Below are positions 44,232 to 57,486 of a stretch of 64,000 nucleotides of DNA, one piece after another. Each line of letters begins with the position of its first letter. Position 1 is the first letter of the stretch. The notes beneath the pieces are model-generated. The model was not told the origin of the DNA. It worked only from the letters and a program-made list of their open reading frames with translations, and searched no databases. A program made the translations under genes and the position numbers. Origin of the DNA: Flavobacterium jumunjinense (GTDB lineage Bacteria > Bacteroidota > Bacteroidia > Flavobacteriales > Flavobacteriaceae); the NCBI RefSeq assembly GCF_021650975.2, contig NZ_CP091285.1, positions 2,790,001-2,854,000 of the forward strand. Reading direction: 5' to 3'.

Positions 44232-46172
44232 TTAGAATTGTTTTAATGTTTTGTTTATTTCATCTTGTACTAAATCTGCAAAAGCGTCAATAGTCATTGT
44301 TTGGTTAGATTTTCCATCGTCACCATGTTTCCTAACAGAAATTGTTCCGTTTTTCTCCTCATCCTCACCTATGATTAACATAAATGGATATTTCTGAGTC
44401 TCAGCTTCACGAATTTTTTTACCAATAGTTTCGTTTCTATTATCTATTTGGGCGCGAATTTCGTGATTTTCTAGCAAAGAAAAAACTTTTTGAGCATAAT
44501 TTTCATATTTCTCACTCAAAGACAAGATTATAGCTTGCTCAGGCATCAACCAAATCGGAAAATTTCCTGCAGTATGTTCAAGTAGAATTGCAATGAAGCG
44601 TTCCATACTTCCAAAAGGAGCTCTATGAATCATAACAGGTCGGTGTAGCTCATTGTCACTACCTTTATATGTTAATTCAAATCGTTCGGGTAAGTTGTAA
44701 TCAACCTGAATTGTTCCAAGTTGCCAGCTTCTACCTAATGCGTCCTTAACCATGAAATCTAATTTAGGACCATAAAAAGCAGCTTCACCACTTTCTATAA
44801 CATAATTTAAACCTTTGTCTTTAGCAGCATTAATAATAGCTTGTTCCGCTTTTTCCCAGTTTTCAATATTACCAATATACTTTTCAGGAGTTTCTAGGTC
44901 TCTAACAGAAACTTGTGCAGTAAAGTTCTCAAAGCCTAAAGACCCAAATACATAAAGAACTAAATCAATAACATTTTTAAACTCTTCGTCTAATTGATCT
45001 GGTGTACAGAAAATATGTGCATCATCTTGAGTGAATCCCCTAACACGAGTTAAGCCGTGTAACTCACCACTTTGTTCATACCTATATACTGTACCAAACT
45101 CAGCATAACGCTTAGGTAAGTCTTTATAAGACCAAGGTCTTGCATTGTAAATTTCACAATGATGAGGGCAGTTCATAGGTTTTAATAAAAACTCTTCACC
45201 ATCGGCAGGAGTGTTTATTGGTTGAAAGCTATCGGCTCCATATTTAGCATAGTGTCCAGAAGTAACATAAAGTTCTTTTTGTCCAATATGTGGAGTAATT
45301 ACTTGTTCATATCCAGCCTTCTTTTGTGCTTTCTTTAAAAATTGCTCTAATCTATCACGTAAAGCAGCTCCTTTAGGTAGCCATAAAGGTAAGCCTTGAC
45401 CAACTCTTTGAGAGAAATGAAATAAATCAAGTTCCTTTCCTAGTTTTCTATGGTCACGCTTTTTTGCTTCTTCTAATAAATGTAAATGTTCCGTTAGCTC
45501 TTTTTGTTTAGGGAAAGATATTCCGTAAACACGAGTCAATTGTTTGTTTTTTTCGTTACCTCTCCAATACGCACCAGCAACTGATAAAATTTTCATGGCT
45601 TTAATTATTCCAGTATTTGGAATATGCCCACCACGACATAAATCTGTAAATGTAGAATGGTCGCAAAATGTAATAGTACCGTCTTCTAAATTTTGTATTA
45701 GTTCGGTTTTAAACTCATTGTCTTTGTATAATTCTAATGCCTCTGTTTTAGTTGCGGCACGCATTTTGAATTCATGCTTCTCTCTTGATATTTCTAAAAC
45801 ACGATCTTCAATTCTTTTAAAGTCCGCTTCAGTAATTTTTTGTTCACCAAAATCCACATCATAATAAAACCCATTGTTAATTGCAGGTCCGATAGTAAGT
45901 TTGGCATTAGGATAGATTTCTTCTATTACCTGTGCCATAACATGAGAAGTCGAATGCCAAAAAGCTTTTTTTCCTTCTTCATTGTTCCAGGTGTATAATA
46001 TAAGAGAGCCGTCACAGGTTAGTGGGGTAGTGGTTTCAATTGTTGTACCATTAAAGGAAGCTGAAATTACATTTCTAGCTAAACCTTCACTAATGCTTAA
46101 AGCCACATCCATAGGAGAAATGCCTTTTGCAAATTCCTTAACTGAACCGTCGGGTAAAGTAATATTTATCAT
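44232..46172 (-). CDS. thrS: Threonyl-tRNA synthetase
   Basis: This 646-residue class II synthetase has an N-terminal TGS domain (1-60, INITLPDGSVKEF). An editing domain has the HSTSHVMAQ zinc-type motif and the CRGGH block. The catalytic core has MNCPHHCEIY, RYAEFGTVYRYEQSGELHGLTRVRGFTQDDAHIF and PVMIHRAPFGSMERFIAILLE. An anticodon-binding domain (about 545-640) follows. It is first gene of the operon thrS-infC-rpmI-rplT, as in E. coli, 23 bases before the infC start. Confidence 0.97.
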   Translation of the reverse strand: MINITLPDGSVKEFAKGISPMDVALSISEGLARNVISASFNGTTIETTTPLTCDGSLILYTWNNEEGKKAFWHSTSHVMAQVIEEIYPNAKLTIGPAINNGFYYDVDFGEQKITEADFKRIEDRVLEISREKHEFKMRAATKTEALELYKDNEFKTELIQNLEDGTITFCDHSTFTDLCRGGHIPNTGIIKAMKILSVAGAYWRGNEKNKQLTRVYGISFPKQKELTEHLHLLEEAKKRDHRKLGKELDLFHFSQRVGQGLPLWLPKGAALRDRLEQFLKKAQKKAGYEQVITPHIGQKELYVTSGHYAKYGADSFQPINTPADGEEFLLKPMNCPHHCEIYNARPWSYKDLPKRYAEFGTVYRYEQSGELHGLTRVRGFTQDDAHIFCTPDQLDEEFKNVIDLVLYVFGSLGFENFTAQVSVRDLETPEKYIGNIENWEKAEQAIINAAKDKGLNYVIESGEAAFYGPKLDFMVKDALGRSWQLGTIQVDYNLPERFELTYKGSDNELHRPVMIHRAPFGSMERFIAILLEHTAGNFPIWLMPEQAIILSLSEKYENYAQKVFSLLENHEIRAQIDNRNETIGKKIREAETQKYPFMLIIGEDEEKNGTISVRKHGDDGKSNQTMTIDAFADLVQDEINKTLKQF

Positions 46173-46193
46173 CTCTTAAAATTTATTGAATTG

Positions 46194-46224
46194 CAAATAT
46201 AGTACAATAGCTAAATACACGCAA
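46194..46224 (-). promoter_or_regulatory. Promoter of the thrS operon
   Basis: On the minus strand TTG (46222-46224) and TATATTTG (46194-46201) are separated by 20 bases, an exact Bacteroidetes housekeeping promoter, 21 bases before thrS. Confidence 0.78.
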
Positions 46225-46540
46225 TATATATAAGGTATCATATTTAATAATTTTAAAAAACATTTGAAAAAATGCGCGAACTCCAAGATTCTACAAAAAA
46301 GTAATATATAAAGGAGCAAAAAATATATAGTATATATATAAGTAGCAGAAGTAAAAGATTAGAAACACTTTTCGTCCCGCTATTCGCGCTACGTGGTAGT
46401 TAGCTTCTATCGTTGCTATAAAAGAAGTTTAGTATTTGATAAGAAGAAAAAAAATTACGTGTAAGTAATTGATTTTCAGAATAGCTAAAAATATATTAAA
46501 AAATAGTTAAGAAAAGATTAGGAAACTCGCAAAAAGTGGC
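46225..46540. other. Non-coding spacer between thrS and the rRNA promoters
   Basis: No gene is visible. The stretch is AT-rich except for a GC-richer segment at about 46370-46415 (cgtcccgctattcgcg, then tacgtggtag), which stands out from its surroundings. I cannot assign it. Confidence 0.6.
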
Positions 46541-46548
46541 TACTTTTG
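46518..46548 (+). promoter_or_regulatory. rRNA promoter P1
   Basis: TACTTTTG at 46541-46548 is followed by CACCCGC. A weak TTA sits 20 bases upstream in place of TTG. Confidence 0.65.
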
Positions 46549-46642
46549 CACCCGCATAACCGCAGAATTTCTTAGATATATATTGATGATTACAACGTAA
46601 AGTTGAGGCTTAAAAAAAAGAGTGATTTTTTTTCAAAAAAGC

Positions 46643-46672
46643 TTGTCAGAAATAAAAAACTAATTATCTTTG
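46643..46672 (+). promoter_or_regulatory. rRNA promoter P2
   Basis: TTG (46643-46645), a 19-base spacer and TATCTTTG (46665-46672) are followed by CACCCCGC. This is the best consensus match of the three. Confidence 0.8.
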
Positions 46673-46756
46673 CACCCCGCGAAACAAGCGAAGTTCATTT
46701 ATATATTGAGTAAGATTTATTAAGAAAAAAAAATAATTTTTTTTATCAAATAAAGC

Positions 46757-46787
46757 TTGCGAGATTAAAAAGAAGGTTGTAGTTTTG
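46757..46787 (+). promoter_or_regulatory. rRNA promoter P3
   Basis: TTG (46757-46759), a 20-base spacer and TAGTTTTG (46780-46787) are followed by CACTCGC. The sequence around it is similar to P2, suggesting duplication of the promoter unit. Confidence 0.75.
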
Positions 46788-46888
46788 CACTCGCTAACTG
46801 AGATACTGAAAAGCTTTTGAGATATAGAGTTTTAGGGGGTTAAAGAAAGTGAAGGTTATAAAACAAGAATGACACGTTCATAGACATA

Positions 46889-46901
46889 TTGAATTGACAG
46901 C
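46889..46901 (+). other. 16S processing stem, 5' strand
   Basis: TTGAATTGACAGC can pair (11 of 13, some GU) with GCTGTTAGTTCAA at 48545-48557 beyond the 16S 3' end. It would form the usual processing stem around 16S rRNA. Confidence 0.5.
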
Positions 46902-46986
46902 ATAATTTAAAGTGATTTAAATTATAAAATAAGAGAGTAAAGGCGAATTAAATACAAAAGCTAGAATCGTACAATATAAAAAATAT

Positions 46987-48503
<1,517 letters not shown>

Positions 48504-48584
48504 TAGAGAAAGATTTTAGAATTTGTAGATTTGTTTTTATTCTCGCTGTTAGTTCAAATAATATAATAAAACTTAAAGAAACAG

Positions 48585-48658
48585 AGTCTCGTAGCTCAGC
48601 TGGTTAGAGTACTACACTGATAATGTAGGGGTCGGCAGTTCGAGTCTGCCCGGGACTA
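48585..48658 (+). tRNA. tRNA-Ile (GAU)
   Basis: This 74-base cloverleaf has acceptor AGTCTCG/CGGGACT, D arm GCTCAGCTGGTTAGAGT, anticodon loop CTGATAA (GAT) and T arm GGCAGTTCGAGTCTGCC. It is in the 16S-23S spacer and CCA is not encoded. Confidence 0.96.
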
Positions 48659-48756
48659 CTATTTTGGGAAAGTTTTATTAAAAGGAAATTTTAGAGGTTG
48701 AGTGAAGCCGTTTTAAGTACTGTTAACTGAAGAACTGTTAACTTAGCGCTAAAAAT

Positions 48757-48833
48757 GGGGGATTAGCTCAGCTGGCTAGAGCGCCTGCCTTGCACGCAGG
48801 AGGTCATCGGTTCGACTCCGATATTCTCCACCA
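48757..48833 (+). tRNA. tRNA-Ala (UGC)
   Basis: The acceptor is GGGGGAT/ATTCTCC, the anticodon loop CTTGCAC (TGC), and the T arm carries GGTTCGACTCC. CCA at 48831-48833 is encoded. It is the second tRNA of the 16S-23S spacer. Confidence 0.96.
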
Positions 48834-48857
48834 CGGCTTAAAAAGCCACAAGTTCAT

Positions 48858-48903
48858 TGACATATTGAGAAAAGAAAAATATAAAAATATAATAGAAAGC
48901 ACA
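48858..48903 (+). other. 23S processing stem, 5' strand
   Basis: ACATATTGAGAAAAGAAAA followed by TATAATAGAAAGCACA is complementary, with few mismatches, to the sequence at about 51856-51905 after the 23S gene. The two would form the double-stranded precursor stem cut by RNase III. Confidence 0.65.
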
Positions 48904-48943
48904 AATTTTGGGTGTTATATTCGTATAACATTTAAATAAAAGT

Positions 48944-51825
<2,882 letters not shown>

Positions 51826-51977
51826 CGAATTTCCTGCTCCGCAAGGAGCAGGGATGCACTTTCTATAGAATAATAAATATATTTTCTTGTCTCAATATGT
51901 TAAGATATTATTGCACATATTCATTTTGAAAAACAAATGTTTATTGCAATTAATTGCCCAAAGCAATTAGATCATTT

Positions 51978-52086
<109 letters not shown>

Positions 52087-52090
52087 TTTT

Positions 52091-52122
52091 AAAAACCCTA
52101 ATCATACTGATTAGGGTTTTTT
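52091..52122 (+). terminator. rRNA operon terminator
   Basis: The stem AAAACCCTAATCA/TGATTAGGGTTTT with loop TAC is followed by T residues. Confidence 0.9.
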
Positions 52123-52283
52123 GTTATATGATATTGTTCTCACTTTTGTTTGTAATGTATTAAATTTAAGGAACGAATTTTTTTTGAGTTTAATTATGAG
52201 TTATAATTAAACTTTTTTAACACTATTATGTGTTTAAAAGGTTAAACTTTTAGTAGCAAATTTCTATATTCAATAAAAAAGAT

Positions 52284-52291
52284 TACTTTTG
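52284..52291 (+). promoter_or_regulatory. -7 element of ndk
   Basis: TACTTTTG followed by CAC is an exact TAnnTTTG box, 28 bases before the ATG. It overlaps an in-frame TTG at 52289, which argues against that codon as the start. Confidence 0.65.
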
Positions 52292-52318
52292 CACGAAATT
52301 AAAATATATAATAACGTT

Positions 52319-52738
52319 ATGGCAACGAATAGAACTTTTACAATGATTAAACCTGATGCAGTTCAGAACGGACACATCGGTGGGATTTTAAATATGATTA
52401 CTGAAGGAGGTTTCAGAATTGTTTCAATGAAATTGACTCAATTGACAGTAGCAGATGCTCAAAAATTTTATGAAGTACATTCAGAAAGACCATTTTATGG
52501 TGAGTTAGTTGAATTTATGTCAAGAGGTCCTATTGTGGCTGCGATCTTGGAAAAAGATAATGCTGTTGAAGATTTTAGAGCTTTAATTGGTGCTACTAAT
52601 CCTGCAGATGCTTCTGAAGGAACTATTCGTAAAAAATATGCTACTTCTATTGGAGAAAATGCTGTACATGGTTCTGATTCAGATGAAAATGCAGCTATTG
52701 AAGGAGCTTTTCACTTTGCAGGAAGAGAGCAATTCTAA
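52319..52738 (+). CDS. ndk: Nucleoside diphosphate kinase
   Basis: This 139-residue enzyme transfers the gamma phosphate between nucleoside triphosphates and diphosphates. I start at ATG 52319 ([21 protein letters not shown]), the family-standard N-terminus. A TTG ten codons upstream lies inside the -7 promoter box and would add a non-homologous extension. Active-site blocks are [32 protein letters not shown] and the catalytic histidine in NAVHGSDS. The gene is monocistronic, flanked by the rRNA terminator and its own terminator. Confidence 0.96.
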   Translation: MATNRTFTMIKPDAVQNGHIGGILNMITEGGFRIVSMKLTQLTVADAQKFYEVHSERPFYGELVEFMSRGPIVAAILEKDNAVEDFRALIGATNPADASEGTIRKKYATSIGENAVHGSDSDENAAIEGAFHFAGREQF

Positions 52739-52756
52739 TATTTTTTTAAATAATCC

Positions 52757-52778
52757 TAATTAACTGTACAGTTAATTA
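52757..52778. repeat. 22-bp perfect palindrome
   Basis: TAATTAACTGT/ACAGTTAATTA is a perfect palindrome just after ndk and before the terminator. It may be a protein-binding site or an extra hairpin. No partner site was seen. Confidence 0.5.
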
Positions 52779-52789
52779 GATAAAAATAT

Positions 52790-52825
52790 AAATCCCGTTT
52801 TGATAATTTCAAAACGGGATTTTTG
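52790..52825. terminator. Bidirectional terminator
   Basis: The stem AAATCCCGTTTTGA/TTCAAAACGGGATTT with loop TAAT sits between the convergent ndk and FAD oxidase genes. Confidence 0.9.
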
Positions 52826-52827
52826 TT

Positions 52828-54231
52828 TTATAAATTATCAGGAAGGATTTTTCCGGGATTTAAAATTAAATTAGGATCAAATAGTTGTTTAATTCCTTTC
52901 ATTAAATTTAATTCTATTTGATTGAAAGCGATAGGCATATAGTTTTTTTGAACGTAACCAATACCGTGTTCGCCAGATAATGTTCCTTTTAGAGCTACTG
53001 TTAATTTGAAAATTTCAGTTATGCCTTTTGGAACTTCAGTTATCCAGTTTGTATCAGTCATATTACCTTTAACTATATTAATGTGTAAGTTTCCGTCACC
53101 AGCATGGCCGTAACAAATAGTTGTAAAACCATATTTTCTTCCGATTTCTTTAACTCCTTTTAGTAGATTAGGTAGTTCGTATCTTGGTACAACTGTGTCT
53201 TCTTCTTTGTAAATTGAATTTGATTTAACAGCTTCTCCAACAGCTCTACGTAGTTTCCATAATGCATTTTTTTGTTCTTCAGTGTCAGCAAATAATACTT
53301 CATCTATTTCAAATTGTTCTACTACACTCATTATTTTTTCTGCTTCTTGAAATAAAATATCTGGATAATTACCATCTACTTCAATTAATAGATGTGCTTG
53401 AATTTCGTCCTTTATTATGACATTTACTTCAGGAACATATTTCATTGTCCAGTCTATAGCATCTCGCTCAATAAATTCTAAAGCGCTAGGAATAATTCCT
53501 GCTCTAAAAATTGCGGAAACAGCTTCACATGCTTCGTCAGATTTATAAAAAGGGACTAGCATTAATATATTGTGATTGCTTAAAGGAAGTAACTTTAATA
53601 CAATTTTTGTAATTATACCCAGTGTTCCTTCACTTCCAACCATTAATTGTGTAAGATTGTATCCTGTAGAATTTTTTAATGTATTTGCACCTGTCCAAAT
53701 TATTTCTCCTGTAGGAAGTACTACTTCTAAATTTAAAACATAATCTTTGGTTACTCCGTATTTAACGGCTCTTGCTCCTCCAGAATTTTCAGCAATATTG
53801 CCTCCAATGAAGCAACTTCCCATGCTACTTGGGTCTACAGGGTAAAAAAGTCCTTTTTCAGCAACATTATCTTTTAAAACTTGGGTTATTACACCAGGCT
53901 CTGTTACTACTTGAAGATTTTTTTCATCTATATTAATTATTTTGTTGAAACGCTCCATTGATAGTCCAATTCCTCCATAAAGGCTTAATGCTCCGCCACT
54001 AAGACCTGTTCTTGCACCTATTGGTGTTACTGGTATTTTGTTTTTGTTGGCTATTTTCATTATAGCTGCTATTTCTTCAACTGTAGCTGGTTTGACTAAG
54101 ATATTAGGTGGAAAGTTATAGTCTTCTGTTTCATCATGTCCATAATTATGTCTTGTTTCAAGATCTGTGTAAACATATTTTTCTCCTACAATAGTGTATA
54201 GTTCGGTAAGTAATTCGGTGTTAATTTGCAT
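52828..54231 (-). CDS. FAD-linked oxidase, glycolate/D-lactate oxidase GlcD type
   Basis: This 467-residue flavoenzyme has a PCMH-type FAD-binding domain (about 35-215): PPNILVKPATVEEIAAIMKIAN, IPVTPIGARTGLSGGALS, VDPSSMGSCFIGGNIAENSGGARAVKYG and MVGSEGTLGIITKI. The C-terminal oxidase domain has CYGHAGDGNLHINIVKG and LSGEHGIGYVQKNYM. It probably oxidises a 2-hydroxy acid such as D-lactate or glycolate. The iron-sulfur partner GlcF is not in the window, so it may act alone like Dld-type enzymes. The exact substrate is uncertain. Confidence 0.9.
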   Translation of the reverse strand: MQINTELLTELYTIVGEKYVYTDLETRHNYGHDETEDYNFPPNILVKPATVEEIAAIMKIANKNKIPVTPIGARTGLSGGALSLYGGIGLSMERFNKIINIDEKNLQVVTEPGVITQVLKDNVAEKGLFYPVDPSSMGSCFIGGNIAENSGGARAVKYGVTKDYVLNLEVVLPTGEIIWTGANTLKNSTGYNLTQLMVGSEGTLGIITKIVLKLLPLSNHNILMLVPFYKSDEACEAVSAIFRAGIIPSALEFIERDAIDWTMKYVPEVNVIIKDEIQAHLLIEVDGNYPDILFQEAEKIMSVVEQFEIDEVLFADTEEQKNALWKLRRAVGEAVKSNSIYKEEDTVVPRYELPNLLKGVKEIGRKYGFTTICYGHAGDGNLHINIVKGNMTDTNWITEVPKGITEIFKLTVALKGTLSGEHGIGYVQKNYMPIAFNQIELNLMKGIKQLFDPNLILNPGKILPDNL

Positions 54232-54465
54232 TTTTATGAGAAATTATAGTGTAAAAATAGGGAAAAATGCTGGTTTTTATAAGTCAATTTGAAATTTATG
54301 TAGTTTTTTTACAGAAAATAGAAACTTGTTTTAACTGTTTCGTATTGATTTGTATTTCATTGAAAATCAAATATTTGTAAGTATCAAAGTAAATAATTAT
54401 AATTTGACAAAATGACAGTTCAAAGAAATAAACATGTCAATATTTATTTTTTTTTCAACATTTGC

Positions 54466-54494
54466 TTGTTTATATGTTTTTTTTATTAAATTTG
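54466..54494 (+). promoter_or_regulatory. Promoter of the 66-residue protein gene
   Basis: TTG (54466-54468), an 18-base spacer and an exact TAAATTTG box (54487-54494) lie 21 bases before the ATG. A second TTTG at 54461 gives 22-base spacing. Confidence 0.65.
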
Positions 54495-54515
54495 AATAAC
54501 CCAATATAATCTATT

Positions 54516-54716
54516 ATGTCAAACACAATGATCAATCGTACAAAGTTAACTTTAGAGAAAGTTAGTTTTGATCCTGCTTTGTTTAGCAGTGAATTATTAA
54601 AAGCAATAAAGTTTTTATTAATTAATGAACTAGAGGAATTAGCAATTTGGTTTGTGAATTTTATTCAAGGTAAGCCTCAATTGCAAAATGTTAAATTTTC
54701 TGCTAGTGAACAATAA
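54516..54716 (+). CDS. Small protein of unknown function
   Basis: This 66-residue protein has no signal peptide. Predicted order: a beta-like TKLTLEKVSFDPALF start, then an amphipathic helix SSELLKAIKFLLINELEELAIWFVNFIQG (24-52) and a polar tail. I do not recognise the family. A clean promoter before it and a terminator after it support a real, independently transcribed gene. The helix could mediate dimerisation or bind a partner. Confidence 0.65.
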   Translation: MSNTMINRTKLTLEKVSFDPALFSSELLKAIKFLLINELEELAIWFVNFIQGKPQLQNVKFSASEQ

Positions 54717-54772
54717 AACTACTTTTATTACTTTTAAGAAATTAAAATAAAAAATAACAATTTAAATTTTCA

Positions 54773-54808
54773 GAAACACAATAGGATTATTTTCTTATTG
54801 TGTTTTTT
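54773..54808. terminator. Terminator after the 66-residue protein gene
   Basis: The stem AAACACAATA/TATTGTGTTT plus flanking pairs is followed by a T run. It faces the convergent AEC transporter gene. Confidence 0.82.
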
Positions 54809-54812
54809 TGAT

Positions 54813-55718
54813 TTATCCAATAAACCAATACCAAAATGCTAGTGTTAAGAATGATACAGGAATTCCTATTCCAACCATCATACTACTTAATTTTGGTTTT
54901 AGTCCATAAGTAGAAGCTAGTATTGTGCCAGTAATCATTGGTGCCATTGCGGCTTCCATAATAGAAACATCGATCATTAAGCCATTGGTGTTAAATATTT
55001 TTTTATAAAGTATAAAAAAGAAAAGTGGAGTTATCATAAGTTTGAAAAATAATCCTAAGGTTAGAAAATTCCAATGTTTACTTTTTCGTTCAATTTTTAA
55101 CTGTAAGCCAACTGCTATTAATGCAACAGGTGTAACTGTGTTTCCAATTCTAAGAAATACATTTTGCAATAATAGATGAAAATCTGATTGCAATAGATTT
55201 AGTAAAAGCGCAATAAAAAAGGCAATGAATGGAGGAAAAAAAAGAATTTTGGAAACAATTCCTTTTGCATCTAGTGTTTCTCTAGAAAATAGAGTAGCTG
55301 TTATAATTCCTAATGTGGCCATGACTACAAACGAGCCAGGTTGATCTACAATTATTGCTGTCTCTAGTCCTTTGCTGCCATATAGAGCTTCAATTACTGG
55401 AAAACCGACAAAAGATGTATTGCCTAATCCGGCAGTTAAGATTAGGCATCCTGTAAGTTTTTTAGACCAACCTAAGTATTTTCCTAAGGTGTAGAAAAAA
55501 ATAAATGACAGCCCAAAGCCTAACCAGGCAATTCCAAGCGGAAATAACAAGGCAGTTGAAATTTCTATTTTTGGTATATAAAATAAGGCTAAAGCAGGTA
55601 AGGATACATAAATTACAAATTGATTTAATGAAACATGCATGTTTTTTGGAAGAGTTTTAATGAATTGAAGTAAAACACCAACCAATAAACAGAGAAATAA
55701 TAAAATAATATTGTCCAT
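54813..55718 (-). CDS. AEC family transporter (auxin efflux carrier type)
   Basis: This 301-residue inner-membrane protein has ten predicted helices in two repeats. The VGVLLQFIKTLPKNMHVSLNQFVIYVSLPALAL start, GLGNTSFVGFPVIEALYG, and EAAMAPMITGTILASTYGL in the second half are family signatures. It transports an unknown organic acid or similar metabolite. The neighbouring FAD-linked hydroxy acid oxidase is on the same strand 580 bases away, beyond the small gene, so a functional link is possible but weak. Confidence 0.87.
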   Translation of the reverse strand: MDNIILLFLCLLVGVLLQFIKTLPKNMHVSLNQFVIYVSLPALALFYIPKIEISTALLFPLGIAWLGFGLSFIFFYTLGKYLGWSKKLTGCLILTAGLGNTSFVGFPVIEALYGSKGLETAIIVDQPGSFVVMATLGIITATLFSRETLDAKGIVSKILFFPPFIAFFIALLLNLLQSDFHLLLQNVFLRIGNTVTPVALIAVGLQLKIERKSKHWNFLTLGLFFKLMITPLFFFILYKKIFNTNGLMIDVSIMEAAMAPMITGTILASTYGLKPKLSSMMVGIGIPVSFLTLAFWYWFIG

Positions 55719-55815
55719 AATAATTAATGAGATACAAATTTAAAAAGCATTATTTGATTATTCCTTTATAAGGCGTTTTTTTTCAAAAAAATCGTACTTT
55801 TACGGTAAAGACTTT

Positions 55816-56907
55816 GTGCATTTGGAAACTCAAGAAAATAAATCTGCTTTATCTGAAATCAATGGAATTAACCAACCTGATTCGGTTAGTCGTGTTGTTG
55901 CAAACAATATTCTACAATTTAGAAGAAAACAGCCTTCTGCTAAAGAATTAGTTTTAGCTATTGCTAATGGTGATAAAATTGCATTAAGCAGAGCTATTAC
56001 ATTAATAGAAAGTACAAATATTTCTCACTTAGAAAAAGCTAATGAAGTTATTCAAGGTTGTTTGCCTTATGCTAATAAATCAGTTAGAATGGGAATTACA
56101 GGAGTTCCTGGTGTTGGAAAAAGTACTTTTATAGAAGCTTTTGGTAAGCATTTAACTTCATTAGGGAAAAAAGTAGCTGTTTTAGCTGTTGATCCTAGTT
56201 CATCTATAAGTCATGGTAGTATTTTAGGTGATAAAACTAGAATGGAGGAATTAGTTAAAGATGAAAATGCTTTTATTCGTCCTAGTGCTTCTGGCGATAG
56301 TTTAGGTGGAGTTGCAAGGAAAACGAGAGAAGCTATCATTCTTTGTGAAGCTTGTGGTTTTGATACTATTATTATAGAAACTGTTGGTGTAGGGCAAAGT
56401 GAAACTGCTGTTCATAGTATGGTTGATTTTTTCTTATTACTTAAAATTGCTGGTGCAGGTGATGAATTGCAAGGTATAAAAAGAGGTATTATGGAAATGG
56501 CTGATACAATAGTAATCAATAAAGCTGATGGTGATAATATTGCTAAAGCTAAGTTAGCCAAATCCGAATTTAATAGAGCCCTACATTTATTTCCAGCGAA
56601 AAAAAGTGGTTGGATACCTAAGGTAACTACATGTAGTGCTGTTTATGGTGATGGTATTGATACTGTTTGGAAGATTATTTCAGACTATTTCGAAATGGTG
56701 AAGACGAATAGTTATTTTCAAGCGAAACGACAAGATCAAAATCAATTTTGGATGATGGAAACGATTAATGAACAGTTGAAGTCTAATTTCTACAATCATC
56801 CTGAAATTGTATTACTTTTAGAATCTAATAAAAAAGCGGTACAAAACAACGAAGTTTCTCCTTTTGCAGCCGCTCAAATATTATTGGAAACGTTTTTTAA
56901 AAAATAA
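55816..56907 (+). CDS. meaB: Methylmalonyl-CoA mutase-associated GTPase
   Basis: This 363-residue G3E-family GTPase guards and reactivates the B12-dependent methylmalonyl-CoA mutase. Walker A is GITGVPGVGKSTFIE (about 94-108). VAVLAVDPSSSISHGSILGDKTRM, FIRPSASGDSLGGVARKTREA, DTIIIETVGVGQSE and the guanine-specificity motif NKAD are canonical. The start is GTG at 55816 or TTG at 55822, and no in-frame ATG precedes the conserved region. A TACTTTTA box lies 14 bases upstream. It shows that the organism uses cobalamin, in line with the B12 uptake locus at the left end. Confidence 0.94.
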   Translation: MHLETQENKSALSEINGINQPDSVSRVVANNILQFRRKQPSAKELVLAIANGDKIALSRAITLIESTNISHLEKANEVIQGCLPYANKSVRMGITGVPGVGKSTFIEAFGKHLTSLGKKVAVLAVDPSSSISHGSILGDKTRMEELVKDENAFIRPSASGDSLGGVARKTREAIILCEACGFDTIIIETVGVGQSETAVHSMVDFFLLLKIAGAGDELQGIKRGIMEMADTIVINKADGDNIAKAKLAKSEFNRALHLFPAKKSGWIPKVTTCSAVYGDGIDTVWKIISDYFEMVKTNSYFQAKRQDQNQFWMMETINEQLKSNFYNHPEIVLLLESNKKAVQNNEVSPFAAAQILLETFFKK

Positions 56908-56909
56908 TT

Positions 56910-57473
56910 TTATTTAGTTGTTTGAAAATCCTCAATGTTAATTTCTTCAGCTATAAGCAATCGAATATCATTTATTGGTAAATTTGTTTTCAATTTAATT
57001 CCACCAGCTTTTAATTGGTCGTTAGTAAAAATGAATTGCCATATTGTATTTACTAATGATTCGAACGGCTGATTATCGTCATGAAAAATGACCTTCATTT
57101 CGCTAATAATCAATAGTAATTGTCTAATTAGTTCTCTCGATTCTTCTGTTTTTATTTCATAAGGCTTCAAAACATTTAAAGTAGTTTTTTGTAAATCATA
57201 TAAAATTTCAGAAGCAACTTTTAAGGTCATTTTCTTTTTAGAGACTCCGTTATTTTCATTAAAACGTTCTGCAATTATCTTACTACGTAAACCAGCTATT
57301 TCAGCCGTCTCACTAATACTATAGGTAGACATTATATCTTCTATTGTTTTCATCCATAGGAACAGTTTAGAAAGAAATGAAGCCTCTTTTCTTTCTAAAC
57401 TGTTTACCAATTCAGGAAACTCGATTAATTTAGCTTGAAGTATATTAATTAGATGTAATATTGATTTTTTCAT
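56910..57473 (-). CDS. Protein of unknown function in the DUF2589 operon
   Basis: This 187-residue protein, mostly alpha-helical by composition, has no signal peptide or membrane helix. It has long amphipathic stretches at about 1-75 and 85-130, then a shorter tail with LKTNLPINDIRLLIAEEINIEDF. I do not recognise it. It ends 2 bases from the convergent meaB stop and starts 13 bases after the preceding gene's stop, so it is the third gene of a minus-strand operon with the two DUF2589-like proteins. Confidence 0.72.
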   Translation of the reverse strand: MKKSILHLINILQAKLIEFPELVNSLERKEASFLSKLFLWMKTIEDIMSTYSISETAEIAGLRSKIIAERFNENNGVSKKKMTLKVASEILYDLQKTTLNVLKPYEIKTEESRELIRQLLLIISEMKVIFHDDNQPFESLVNTIWQFIFTNDQLKAGGIKLKTNLPINDIRLLIAEEINIEDFQTTK

Positions 57474-57486
57474 GGTTTTGAATGAT

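Noticed and set aside
52289..52318. TTG start ten codons upstream of ndk
   Set aside because: It lies within the TACTTTTG promoter box and adds a non-homologous extension. ATG 52319 gives the standard N-terminus.
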